From an uncultured Faecalibacterium sp. (GTDB taxonomy: Bacteria; Bacillota; Clostridia; Oscillospirales; Ruminococcaceae): a stretch of 64,000 nt of DNA. Made by a program: the position numbers and the translations under genes. Positions 49,715 through 57,871 of the stretch are shown here, piece after piece. The notes beneath the pieces were generated by a model. The model ran no database searches. It was not told the DNA's origin and saw nothing but the letters and a program-made list of their open reading frames with translations. The DNA lies in NCBI GenBank assembly GCA_934503275.1, contig CAKSVD010000006.1, positions 31,458-95,457 of the forward strand, read 5' to 3'. The stretch's first letter is position 1; each line of letters starts with the position of its first letter.

Positions 49715-51319
49715 ATGGCAAAGTTGGATCTTACCAAGTATGGCATTACCGGCACGACTGAAGTTGTGCACAACCCCTCCTACGAGCAGCTGTTCGCCGA
49801 GGAGACCAAGCCCGAGCTGGAAGGCTACGAAAAGGGCCGGGTCAGCGAGCTGGGCGCTGTGAACGTGATGACCGGCATCTACACCGGCCGTTCTCCCAAG
49901 GATAAGTTCATCGTGATGGACGAGAACTCCAAGGACACCGTGTGGTGGACCAGCGATGAGTACAAGAACGACAACCACCCCGCTTCTCAGGAGGCTTGGA
50001 AGGCTGTCAAGGCGATCGCTCAGAAGGAGCTGTCCAACAAGCGCCTGTACGTCGTGGATGCTTTCTGCGGCGCCAACAAGGATACCCGCATGGCAGTGCG
50101 TTTCATCGTGGAGGTGGCCTGGCAGGCACACTTCGTTACCAATATGTTCATCCGTCCCACCGCTGAGGAGCTGGAGAACTTCGAGCCTGATTTCGTTGTT
50201 TACAACGCTTCCAAGGCTAAGGTCGAGAACTATAAGGAACTGGGCCTGAACTCCGAGACTGCTGTGCTGTTCAACATCACCAGCAAGGAGCAGGTCATCG
50301 TCAACACCTGGTACGGCGGCGAGATGAAGAAGGGTATGTTCTCCATGATGAACTACTTCCTGCCGCTGAAGGGCATGGCTTCCATGCACTGCTCTGCCAA
50401 CACCGACAAGAACGGCGAGAACACCGCCATCTTCTTCGGTCTGTCCGGCACCGGCAAGACCACCCTGTCCACCGATCCCAAGCGTCTGCTGATCGGCGAC
50501 GACGAGCACGGCTGGGACGATAACGGCGTGTTCAACTTCGAGGGCGGCTGCTACGCTAAGGTCATCAACCTGGATAAGGAGTCCGAGCCCGATATCTACA
50601 ACGCCATCAAGCGCAACGCTCTGCTGGAGAACGTCACTCTGGATGCCGAGGGCCACATTGACTTCGCTGACAAGTCCGTCACCGAGAACACCCGTGTGTC
50701 CTACCCCATCAACCACATCCAGAACATCGTGCGTCCCGTTTCTTCTGCTCCCGCAGCAAAGAACGTGATCTTCCTGTCTGCTGACGCATTCGGCGTTCTG
50801 CCCCCGGTCTCCATCCTGACCCCGGAGCAGACCCAGTACTACTTCCTGTCCGGCTTCACTGCAAAGCTGGCAGGCACCGAGCGCGGCATCACCGAGCCCA
50901 CCCCCACCTTCTCCGCCTGCTTCGGCCAGGCCTTCCTGGAGCTGCACCCCACCAAGTACGCTGAGGAGCTGGTCAAGAAGATGCAGAAGAGCGGCGCCAA
51001 GGCTTATCTGGTCAACACCGGCTGGAACGGCACCGGCAAGCGCATCTCCATCAAGGATACCCGCGGCATCATCGACGCTATCCTGAGCGGTGCCATCAAC
51101 GAGGCTCCCACCAAGAAGATCCCCTACTTCGACTTTGAGGTCCCCACCGCTCTGCCCGGTGTCGACCCCGCCATCCTCGATCCCCGCGACACCTACGCAG
51201 ATGCCGCTCAGTGGGAAGAGAAGGCAAAGGATCTGGCCGGCCGCTTCGTGAAGAACTTCGCTAAGTACGAGGGCAACGAGCACGGCAAGGCTCTGGTCTC
51301 CGCAGGCCCCCAGCTGTAA
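49715..51319 (+). CDS. pckA: Phosphoenolpyruvate carboxykinase (ATP)
   Basis: A 534-residue ATP-type PEPCK that interconverts oxaloacetate and PEP. The P-loop is [14 protein letters not shown] (about 244-257), followed by [10 protein letters not shown] (metal Asp) and the lysine in [22 protein letters not shown] binds substrate. In anaerobes that make succinate or butyrate, it often runs toward oxaloacetate, conserving ATP. Codon use is strongly biased, as for a highly expressed gene. It is monocistronic between its own promoter and a bidirectional terminator. Confidence 0.97.
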   Translation: MAKLDLTKYGITGTTEVVHNPSYEQLFAEETKPELEGYEKGRVSELGAVNVMTGIYTGRSPKDKFIVMDENSKDTVWWTSDEYKNDNHPASQEAWKAVKAIAQKELSNKRLYVVDAFCGANKDTRMAVRFIVEVAWQAHFVTNMFIRPTAEELENFEPDFVVYNASKAKVENYKELGLNSETAVLFNITSKEQVIVNTWYGGEMKKGMFSMMNYFLPLKGMASMHCSANTDKNGENTAIFFGLSGTGKTTLSTDPKRLLIGDDEHGWDDNGVFNFEGGCYAKVINLDKESEPDIYNAIKRNALLENVTLDAEGHIDFADKSVTENTRVSYPINHIQNIVRPVSSAPAAKNVIFLSADAFGVLPPVSILTPEQTQYYFLSGFTAKLAGTERGITEPTPTFSACFGQAFLELHPTKYAEELVKKMQKSGAKAYLVNTGWNGTGKRISIKDTRGIIDAILSGAINEAPTKKIPYFDFEVPTALPGVDPAILDPRDTYADAAQWEEKAKDLAGRFVKNFAKYEGNEHGKALVSAGPQL

Positions 51320-51356
51320 GCTGAAACCCGCATTTTTCTTCTGAACTCCATATAAA

Positions 51357-51405
51357 ATAAGCGCCCGCCCCGTGGTTCTGCTCGAACCATAGGGCGGGCG
51401 CTTTG
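51357..51405. terminator. Bidirectional terminator (pckA / trxA)
   Basis: GCGCCCGCCC..GGTTC / GAACC..GGGCGGGCGC stem between convergent pckA and trxA. Confidence 0.88.
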
Positions 51406-51420
51406 CTGTTACGGAATCAT

Positions 51421-51729
51421 TCAGCCCAGCAGTTCCAGCACGCCGGCTTTGGGACGTGCGCCCACGGCCTGACGCACCAGCTTGCCCTGCTCGAACACCA
51501 GCAGGGTGGGGATGCTCATCACCCCGAACTGTGCCGCCAGATCCGGCTGCTCGTCCACGTTCACCTTGCCCACCTTTACATCGGTGCGCTCCTCGGCCAC
51601 CTCGTCCACCACGGGGCTCAGCATCCGGCAGGGGCCGCACCAGCTGGCCCAGAAGTCCAGCAGAACGGGCTTTTCGCTGTGGAGCACTTCCTGTGCAAAG
51701 TTTTCCTTGGTAATGTTGATGACTGCCAT
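51421..51729 (-). CDS. trxA: Thioredoxin
   Basis: A 102-residue canonical thioredoxin with the active-site WCGPC (about 28-32) and the cis-Pro in SIPTLLVF. It reduces protein disulfides using electrons from a thioredoxin reductase. The start has a GGAGG-type site upstream. The promoter has no good -35 but carries a Crp-type palindrome at the class II position, the same arrangement as at the reductase-regulator operon near 26.8 kb. Confidence 0.97.
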   Translation of the reverse strand: MAVINITKENFAQEVLHSEKPVLLDFWASWCGPCRMLSPVVDEVAEERTDVKVGKVNVDEQPDLAAQFGVMSIPTLLVFEQGKLVRQAVGARPKAGVLELLG

Positions 51730-51773
51730 ATTTTTTCCCTCCTGAATGGGTGTTGTTTTTTACTGACAGCATC

Positions 51774-51815
51774 AGTATACCCCATACGCCGCCGCTTTTC
51801 CGTGACCGGGTCACG
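51774..51815 (-). promoter_or_regulatory. trxA promoter with Crp-type operator
   Basis: TATACT -10 (51774-51779, minus). A CGTGACCGGGTCACG perfect palindrome (51801-51815), centred at 51808, is 29 bp from the -10 edge. The -35 position is non-consensus (CGGAAA), as at class II activated promoters. Confidence 0.78.
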
Positions 51816-51822
51816 CAGGGGC

Positions 51823-51855
51823 AAAAAAATACCGCCGGGCGAAAGGCACGGCGGT
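51823..51855 (-). terminator. Terminator of the transketolase operon
   Basis: ACCGCCG/CGGCGGT hairpin followed by a run of seven T on the minus strand. Confidence 0.82.
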
Positions 51856-51872
51856 ATAGAGATAGACTGTTT

Positions 51873-52820
51873 TTACTTGCCCAGCATCTCGTGAGCGGTC
51901 TTGCAGATGGTGGCAGCGTCCAGACCGTACTTCTTCAGCAGGTCCCATGCGGGGCCGGAGCAGCCGAACACGTCCTGCACGCCCACGCGGCGCACGGGGG
52001 TGGGCAGCTTCTCGCTGAGGACGGCGCAGACGGCCTCGCCCAGACCGCCGATGACGTTGTGCTCCTCGGCGGTGATGACCTTGCCGCACTCCTTGGCAGC
52101 CTTGATGACGATCTCCTCGTCCAGGGGCTTGATGGTGTGGATGTTGATGACCCGGGCGTGGATGCCCTCAGCAGCCAGCTGCTCGGCAGCCATGCGGGCT
52201 TCGTTGACCATCAGACCGGTGGCGATGATGGCAATATCGTTGCCCTCGGTCAGCTGCTCGCCCTTGCCCAGTTCAAAGTGGTAGTTGGCCTCATCGTGGA
52301 ACACCGGCACAGCCAGACGGCCGAAGCGCAGGTAGACGGGGCCCTCCATGGCGTAGGCGGCGCGCACAGCGGCGCGTGCCTCGATATCGTCGGCGGGGCA
52401 GATGACGGTCATGCCGGGGATGCTGCGCATCAGGGCAAAGTCCTCGCAGCACTGGTGGGAAGCGCCGTCCTCGCCCACGGAGATGCCGCCGTGGGTGGCG
52501 CCGATCTTCACGTTCAGGTGGGGGTAGCCCACAGAGTTGCGCACCTGCTCAAAGGCGCGGCCGGCTGCGAACATGGCAAAGCTGGAAACAAAGGGCACAT
52601 AGCCCATGGCGGCCAGACCTGCGGCCACGCCTACCATATTGCCCTCGGCGATGCCGCAGTCAAAGTGACGATCCGGGTATGCCTTCTGGAACATCCCGGT
52701 CTTGGTAGCGGCGGCCAGATCGGCGTCCAGCACCACCAGATCATCGTGGCCTTCTGCGGCCAGTTCCTTCAGGGTGTTGCCGTAGCTGTCGCGGGTCGCG
52801 ATCTTTTTCACGTCTGCCAT
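51873..52820 (-). CDS. Transketolase, C-terminal subunit
   Basis: About 315 residues from 52820. It holds the pyrimidine-binding and C-terminal domains of a split transketolase: the catalytic Glu in FDCGIAEGNMVGVAAGLA, FVSSFAMFAAGRAFEQ, HGGISVGEDGASHQ and the C-terminal GLGEAVCAVLSEK. It works with the upstream subunit to move two-carbon units between sugars in the non-oxidative pentose phosphate pathway. Split enzymes of this kind are common in Bacillota; DXP synthase is excluded because it is a single longer chain. It follows the N-terminal subunit after 1 bp. Confidence 0.94.
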   Translation of the reverse strand: MADVKKIATRDSYGNTLKELAAEGHDDLVVLDADLAAATKTGMFQKAYPDRHFDCGIAEGNMVGVAAGLAAMGYVPFVSSFAMFAAGRAFEQVRNSVGYPHLNVKIGATHGGISVGEDGASHQCCEDFALMRSIPGMTVICPADDIEARAAVRAAYAMEGPVYLRFGRLAVPVFHDEANYHFELGKGEQLTEGNDIAIIATGLMVNEARMAAEQLAAEGIHARVINIHTIKPLDEEIVIKAAKECGKVITAEEHNVIGGLGEAVCAVLSEKLPTPVRRVGVQDVFGCSGPAWDLLKKYGLDAATICKTAHEMLGK

Positions 52821-52821
52821 C

Positions 52822-53673
52822 TCAGTTCTCCTCCTGTTCCAGCGCGGCATAGGCGGCGTTCAGTTCGTTCATGGCCACCTGATACTCTTCATCGTTGGGG
52901 CCCTTGCCGTGCCATGCAACGGAATTGGTCATATAGGAAACGCCGGTGCCCTTGACCGTATCCAGAATGATGCAGGTGGGCTTTTCGGTCTCGGCGTGGA
53001 AAGCCTGCACAGCGCTCTCGATCTGGTCGAAGTCGTGGCCGTTGATGGTGACCACGTTGAAGTTGAAGGCGCGCAGCTTATCTTCCAGCGGGGCGCTGTT
53101 CATGACCGTCTCGGTGGTGCCGTCGATCTGCAGATGGTTGCGGTCCAGCATCACGCACAGGTTGGAAAGGCCGTAGTGGGCGGCAAACATAAAGGCCTCC
53201 CAGCATTCGCCCTCTTCCACCTCGCCGTCGCCCAGAATGGCGTAAACGTTCACGGCAGAGCCGGCGTGCTTTGCGCCCAGCGCCATGCCGCAGGCGGCAG
53301 AGATGCCCTGACCCAGACTGCCGGTGGACATATCCACGCCGGGCACGCTGTTCATGTTGGGGTGGCCCTGCAGGCGGCTGCCGATCTTACGCAGGGTCTT
53401 GAGTTCCTCCACCGGGAAGAAGCCCCGCTCTGCCAGCGCTGCGTACAGTGCCGGGGCGGCATGACCCTTGGACAGCACCAGACGGTCGCGGCTCGCCATC
53501 TTGGGCTGGGTGGGGTCGATGTTCAGTTCCTTAAAGTACAGATAAGACAGCACGTCTGCGATGCTCAGACTGCCGCCCGGATGACCACAGCCTGCACTGT
53601 GGGTCCCTTCGATCACGCCCATGCGGATGTGGCAGGCGTGCTTTTTCAGGGTAAGTTTTTCAGCATTTGTCAT
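52822..53673 (-). CDS. Transketolase, N-terminal (TPP-binding) subunit
   Basis: A 283-residue protein with the TPP diphosphate site GHPGGSLSIADVLSYLYF (about 27-44) and the metal-TPP motif GDGEVEEGECWEA..N (about 150-165). SKGHAAPALYAAL and GSLGQGISAACGMALG are also family marks. It pairs with the C-terminal subunit. A promoter at 53774-53802 drives the two genes, and a terminator lies at 51823-51855. Confidence 0.95.
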   Translation of the reverse strand: MTNAEKLTLKKHACHIRMGVIEGTHSAGCGHPGGSLSIADVLSYLYFKELNIDPTQPKMASRDRLVLSKGHAAPALYAALAERGFFPVEELKTLRKIGSRLQGHPNMNSVPGVDMSTGSLGQGISAACGMALGAKHAGSAVNVYAILGDGEVEEGECWEAFMFAAHYGLSNLCVMLDRNHLQIDGTTETVMNSAPLEDKLRAFNFNVVTINGHDFDQIESAVQAFHAETEKPTCIILDTVKGTGVSYMTNSVAWHGKGPNDEEYQVAMNELNAAYAALEQEEN

Positions 53674-53773
53674 GATGGTCCTCCCGTATGAACCTCAGAA
53701 TTCATGCGCTCAAAAAAGCCTCTCGTCAGCGCCCCGGCGTCAAAACTGCCGCAGCGCGCTTTTTTTCAATTTT

Positions 53774-53802
53774 ATATTATCCATTCTGTGCAAAAAGGTC
53801 AA
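53774..53802 (-). promoter_or_regulatory. Promoter of the transketolase operon
   Basis: TTGACC (53797-53802), 17-bp spacer, TAATAT (53774-53779), on the minus strand. Confidence 0.7.
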
Positions 53803-53888
53803 GCTTCTTCCAGCAAAATGTACAGCCCCGGGGAAATTTTTTTGCGAAAGGATCGATTTTTGTCTATTTTGCAGACATCCCGCCCCGC

Positions 53889-54062
53889 TTGACAGGGGCA
53901 AAATGGTTTGTTATACTTTTGACCATCGTTCCGGCAGGAAGCCGGACACGGGCGGGCAGCAGCCTGCCGCTTTCCCCCGCAAGCAATATTTTTTTGAAAC
54001 AGACGCCACGAAGGGGTCTGCCTTTGGCATGGAATGCCGGGGCAGGCCCCTTTTATTTTGCG
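53889..54062 (+). promoter_or_regulatory. Promoter and attenuated leader of the ECF S-component gene (candidate riboswitch)
   Basis: TTGACA (53889-53894), 17-bp spacer, TATACT (53912-53917). The leader of about 160 nt has a CCGGC/GCCGG hairpin (53931-53945), a GGGCAG/CTGCC hairpin (about 53953-53970), then GGGGTCTGCC..GGCAGGCCCC (54014-54052) with an inner GGCAT/ATGCC stem and TTTTATTTT: a rho-independent terminator before the ATG. It did not match TPP, FMN, cobalamin, THF, ZTP or preQ1-I/II cores as I know them. Confidence 0.65.
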
Positions 54063-54084
54063 GCTGAAAAAAGGAGGAACCCTT

Positions 54085-54621
54085 ATGAAAACCAAAAACA
54101 CTCCCTCCGTGCGGCAGCTGGTGCTGGCTGCCCTGTTTTTAGCGCTGGCCTTTGTACTGCCCCTGCTCACCGGTCAGGTGCCCAAGGTGGGCAATATGCT
54201 CTGCCCGATGCACTTCCCGGTGCTGCTGTGCGGCTTTGTGCTGGGCGGCCCGTGGGGGCTGGCTGTGGGCTTTGCCGCCCCGCTGCTGCGCTCGGTGCTG
54301 TTCGGGATGCCGCCCATGTTCCCGGTGGCCATCTCCATGGCCTTTGAGCTGGCCACCTACGGGCTGGTGTCCGGGCTGGTGTGGCGCAGGGGAAAGCACA
54401 GCCTGCCCGCGCTTTACGCCGTGCTGCTGACCGCCATGGTGTCCGGGCGCATCGTATGGGGCATCGTGCGCTTTGTGCTGGCCGGACTGACCGGCGGCAG
54501 CTTCCCCTTCAGCGCCTTTTTGTCCGGGGCGCTGTTCACCGCCGTGCCGGGCATCGTGGCGCAGCTGGTGCTCATCCCGCTGCTGCTCACCGCCCTGCAG
54601 AAGGCCGGCTTTGCGGACTGA
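54085..54621 (+). CDS. ECF transporter S component
   Basis: A 178-residue membrane protein with five to six helices and an N-terminal RQLVLAALFLALAFVLPLL (Ala-rich helix that binds the T subunit in ECF transporters). The loop GNMLCPMHFPVLLCGFVLGGPWG and the MPPMFPVAISMAFELATYG stretch are conserved in a vitamin-type S component subgroup. The substrate is not clear (vitamin, precursor or queuosine-like compound). The start at 54085 has AAGGAGG six bases upstream. The terminator in the leader suggests ligand-controlled expression. Confidence 0.85.
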   Translation: MKTKNTPSVRQLVLAALFLALAFVLPLLTGQVPKVGNMLCPMHFPVLLCGFVLGGPWGLAVGFAAPLLRSVLFGMPPMFPVAISMAFELATYGLVSGLVWRRGKHSLPALYAVLLTAMVSGRIVWGIVRFVLAGLTGGSFPFSAFLSGALFTAVPGIVAQLVLIPLLLTALQKAGFAD

Positions 54622-54822
54622 CCCCCTGTGCGCAGCTTTTGTGCAAATGAACGATACTTTAGTCGATTTTTAAGGCACTTTTTCCAAAAGAAACGGAAAA
54701 CCGGAAAAATTGTGCCGTTTTGTGGCTTTCCTGCGGCAAATGTGATAAACTTGGGTTAGATGCGGGCGTGTGCCGCTGTGTACAGCCCACAAAGAGTAAA
54801 TGAAGAAGAGAGGTCGTTTATC

Positions 54823-55551
54823 GTGAAGATCATTCGTACAAAGGACTACGCCGATATGTCCCGCAAGGCGGCAAACATCATTTCTGCGCAGGTCATCATG
54901 AAGCCCGACTGTGTGCTGGGTCTGGCTACCGGCGGCACCCCCGTTGGCACCTATGAGAAGCTGGTGGAGCGCTACAACGAGGGAGATCTGGATTTTTCTG
55001 AGGTCACCTCCGTCAATCTGGACGAGTACCGCGGCCTGCCCAAGGATCACCCGGAAAGCTACTGGAGCTTTATGCACCGCAACCTGTTCGACCATGTGAA
55101 CATCGACCCCGCCCACATCAACCTGCCGGACGGCACCAACATGGACGCCGAGGCCGAGTGCAAGCGCTATGACGAGGTCATCCGCAGCGTGGGCGGCGTG
55201 GATCTGCAGCTGCTGGGCATCGGCCATGACGGCCACATCGGCTTCAACGAGCCCCACGATGCTTTTGATCTGGGCACCCACTGCGTGGATCTGACCCAGG
55301 AGACCATCGAGGCCAACAAGCGCTTCTTTGACGGCAACGTGGATCTGGTGCCCAAGCAGGCCTACACCATGGGTATCCGCACCATCATGCAGGCACGCAA
55401 GGTGCTGATGGTGGTCAACGGCGTAGGCAAGGCCGAGATCGTCAAGAAGGCTTTCTTCGGCCCCGTCACCCCGGAGGTGCCCGCAAGCATCCTGCAGATG
55501 CACCCGGACTTCATTCTGGTGGCTGACGAAGAGGCTCTGAGCCTGATCTAA
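54823..55551 (+). CDS. nagB: Glucosamine-6-phosphate deaminase
   Basis: 242 residues from a GTG start at 54823 (AGAGAGG nine bases upstream); this gives exactly the usual NagB length. It converts glucosamine-6-phosphate to fructose-6-phosphate and ammonia. LATGGTPVGTYEKLV binds phosphate, the active-site Asp is in SVNLDEYRGL, and the acid/base His region is LGIGHDGHIGFNEP. No nagA is adjacent, and 54622-54822 has no clear second gene. A terminator (55569-55605) follows. Confidence 0.95.
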   Translation: MKIIRTKDYADMSRKAANIISAQVIMKPDCVLGLATGGTPVGTYEKLVERYNEGDLDFSEVTSVNLDEYRGLPKDHPESYWSFMHRNLFDHVNIDPAHINLPDGTNMDAEAECKRYDEVIRSVGGVDLQLLGIGHDGHIGFNEPHDAFDLGTHCVDLTQETIEANKRFFDGNVDLVPKQAYTMGIRTIMQARKVLMVVNGVGKAEIVKKAFFGPVTPEVPASILQMHPDFILVADEEALSLI

Positions 55552-55568
55552 GCATCCAAGCTTCCATG

Positions 55569-55605
55569 CCGCTGCACGGCTGCCGCCGTGCAGCGGCTTT
55601 TTGCT
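55569..55605 (+). terminator. Terminator of nagB
   Basis: GCCGCTGCACGGC/GCCGTGCAGCGGC stem plus TTTTTG, right after nagB. Confidence 0.9.
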
Positions 55606-55678
55606 GCCCTTCTCTTTACATTCCGCCGAAAAAGCGGTATTCTTTTTCCAAAACAAACACACCGCCCGGGAGGAGACC

Positions 55679-57436
55679 ATGGATATCCGCCAGCTGCACT
55701 ACTTTTTGACCCTGTGCGAAGAAATGAATTATACCCGCGCCGCACAGCGGCTGTTCCTGTCGCGGCAGGCGCTGCGCCAGAGCATCTCTGCACTGGAGGC
55801 CGAAATGTGCGGGCCGCTGTTCATCAGCGCCCACCACAAGCTGGCGCTCACCGACCGGGGCATGAGCCTGCAGCGCCACGCCGCCCCGGTGGTGGAGCAG
55901 TTCCAGCAGATGCAGGCCGCTCTGCGGGCGGAGATCCAGTCTGCCCAGCCGGTGCGCATCGGCATCAGCGTAGCGCTGGTGCCGGACTATCTGCCCGGGC
56001 TGGAAACCCAGCTGGACAAGTTCAGGCAGCAGTACCCCCATGTGGAGATGCGGTTCCGTCTGCTGGACAACGACGCCGTGGCCGATGGGGTAGAGCAGGG
56101 CGAACTGGACGCGGGCCTTGTCATCGACCTTGGCTGCGCCGCGCCGGTGCTGGCACGCACCACCCTGCGGGCAGACCCCGCCTGCCTGCTGGTGCCCCGG
56201 GGACACCCCTTTTGGGAAAAAGAGCGCATCCCGCTGGCAGAACTGCGCGGGCAGCGGGTGCTGCTGCCCAGCCTGCGGCAGGATCTGTTCAGCCCGCTGT
56301 GGGCGGCCTGTGCCCGGGCGGGCTTTGCCCCCAACGCCGAGATCGGCCCCAGCTTTTATCAGGCCTACTATCTGGTGCAGGAGCAGCTGTGCACCTGCCT
56401 GACCCGCTACGAGCCCGGCGCCCGCCGGGAACTGGACCGGGTGCGGGACGTATTGCTGGAGGATATGCCCCCGCTGTGCGTCTCGCTGGTGCAGCGGCGG
56501 GACACCAGTTCTGCCTACATCGACCTGCTGCGCAGCTACCTGCTGGAGGTTCTGGGCAGCACCACCAGCCTGCCGCCCCGCCGGGGTCGGCCGGCAAAGC
56601 CCTTCTACACCGCGCCGGTGCTTTCCAGCGCCACCGCAAAGGCCGCCCCGGTGCATCCCGCCCCGGGCACCCAGCTGCCCTTTGCGGGCGGCAACAACTT
56701 CCGGGAGTTGGGCGGCTACCCCGCCGACGAGGGCAAGACCATCAAGTGGGGACAGATCTACCGGGGTTTCTCCACCGGGCGGCTGACCATCGAGGCCGAC
56801 CGCGCCCGGCTGGACGGGCTTGGGCTGCGGCTCATCCTTGACCTGCGCAGCGGCGCAGAGGCCGCCAAGCTGCCGGACTATGTGCCGGACGGCGCACGGC
56901 TGGTGCAGATCTGCGGTCTGCGGGATGCCACCGGGCAGGAGATCGATTTTTCTCCCAACGACATCCAGCGGCTGGTGCAGAGCGCCCCCGCCGGGACGAA
57001 CCTCTCCCAGCTGATATACCGGCAGATGCTCACCGGCAACAAGGCCTTCAAGGAGCTGTTCCGGGCGCTGGAGGCCGGCGAGACGCCCATCCTGTTCCAC
57101 TGCACGGCGGGCAAGGACCGCACCGGGGTCGCTGCCATGCTGATCCTGCTGGCGCTGGGTGCTTCGGACGAGACCATCTGCGCGGACTATGCCCGCACCA
57201 ACCTCTGCCGCGCCGCCGAGATCGAAAAGGCCATGGCCGACCATGCGGCGGAGATCGCCGCCGACCCGGCACAGAAGCTGCGCTGGCAGACCTCCGCCGG
57301 GGTAGACCCGGAAACTGCGCCCTTTGTACTGCGCACCATCCGGCAGGACTACGGCAGCGCCGAGAACTATCTGGAAGCCGAATACGGCCTGACCCCCGCC
57401 CGCCTGATGCGGCTGCGGCGGATGTATCTGGAATAA
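55679..57436 (+). CDS. LysR-type regulator fused to a tyrosine phosphatase
   Basis: A 585-residue chain from 55679 (GGGAGGAG upstream). Residues 1-60 are a LysR winged HTH (MDIRQLHYFLTLCEEMNYTR, AAQRLFLSRQALRQSISALE). About 90-300 form a periplasmic-binding-like effector domain. After a Pro/Ala/Arg linker (about 300-335), residues 340-585 are a PTP/DSP domain of the Y_phosphatase3 type: NNFRELGGYPADEG, then the P-loop HCTAGKDRTG with the nucleophile Cys475 and Arg481. All catalytic P-loop residues are kept. A regulator and a phosphotyrosine or phosphoinositide-type phosphatase in one protein is very unusual. Repeat R6 follows. Confidence 0.9.
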   Translation: MDIRQLHYFLTLCEEMNYTRAAQRLFLSRQALRQSISALEAEMCGPLFISAHHKLALTDRGMSLQRHAAPVVEQFQQMQAALRAEIQSAQPVRIGISVALVPDYLPGLETQLDKFRQQYPHVEMRFRLLDNDAVADGVEQGELDAGLVIDLGCAAPVLARTTLRADPACLLVPRGHPFWEKERIPLAELRGQRVLLPSLRQDLFSPLWAACARAGFAPNAEIGPSFYQAYYLVQEQLCTCLTRYEPGARRELDRVRDVLLEDMPPLCVSLVQRRDTSSAYIDLLRSYLLEVLGSTTSLPPRRGRPAKPFYTAPVLSSATAKAAPVHPAPGTQLPFAGGNNFRELGGYPADEGKTIKWGQIYRGFSTGRLTIEADRARLDGLGLRLILDLRSGAEAAKLPDYVPDGARLVQICGLRDATGQEIDFSPNDIQRLVQSAPAGTNLSQLIYRQMLTGNKAFKELFRALEAGETPILFHCTAGKDRTGVAAMLILLALGASDETICADYARTNLCRAAEIEKAMADHAAEIAADPAQKLRWQTSAGVDPETAPFVLRTIRQDYGSAENYLEAEYGLTPARLMRLRRMYLE

Positions 57437-57438
57437 GC

Positions 57439-57512
57439 AGCGGAAAAATTATTTTAAATTTCGGGGCTCAGAAACGCCTGCGGGCGTTTCTGAGCCCCAT
57501 TTTTACGGGTGA
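57439..57512 (+). repeat. Modular terminator repeat R6 (5' truncated)
   Basis: Starts at AGCGGAAAAATTATTTTAAATTTC, lacking the pseudoknot 5' stem, then hairpin 57462-57497 (GGGGCTCAGAAACGCC, TGCG loop) and TTTTTACGGGTG. It begins 2 bp after the LysR-phosphatase stop. Confidence 0.82.
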
Positions 57513-57572
57513 GCATTCCGCTTCTATTTTTGTTTTTCTGCACAAAAATGTTCTGCGGGCAGGGTTTTCCTC

Positions 57573-57830
57573 TTGACAAGCGGGCAATTGTTTCGTACTA
57601 TAATTAGTAGTATGGAATCAAAGACGCTGTACGCAGGCTTCTGTGTGACCCTGTACCCGTTTCAGGCATAGCGTGCCTGTTTGATATAAAATGGAACCGT
57701 AGAGAGAAAAGCCGTATGCTTTTGCCCGCACCGCCGGTTTTGGGTGGTGCGTATGGTTTTGGTGTCACTTTTTGCATTGAAAGCTCTTTCTATATCATTG
57801 CCCGTGTCCTGCTGCGCAGCGTCTCCTGCT
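57573..57830 (+). ncRNA. Structured leader RNA upstream of rny
   Basis: Promoter TTGACA (57573-57578), 17-bp spacer, TACTAT (57596-57601). A long-range stem joins AGACGCTG (57622-57629) to CAGCGTCT (57817-57824), extended by GCAGG/CCTGC (57633-57637 / 57808-57812), closing about 170 nt. Inside: GTGAC/GTCAC (57645-57649 / 57764-57768), a perfect CAGGCA/TGCCTG hairpin (57663-57679), a nine-bp CGCACC..GGTGCG hairpin (57727-57751) stacked on CCGTA/TATGG, and GAAAG/CTTTC near 57779-57790. Branched, so unlike 6S RNA. It ends in CTTTTAATTTT. Class unknown; raiA-like RNA should be tested. Confidence 0.7.
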
Positions 57831-57871
57831 TTTAATTTTGCATTGAATTGAAACAAAGGAGAGTGAACGCA

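Noticed and set aside
51873..53673. Split transketolase as a frameshifted single gene
   Set aside because: Both halves have own starts and ribosome sites, and split transketolase pairs are normal in Bacillota.
54760..54822. Upstream ATG start for nagB
   Set aside because: It would add 21 residues absent from NagB; the GTG at 54823 has a better site and gives the exact family length.
57608..57830. 6S RNA upstream of rny
   Set aside because: The predicted fold is branched, not one long stem with a central bubble.
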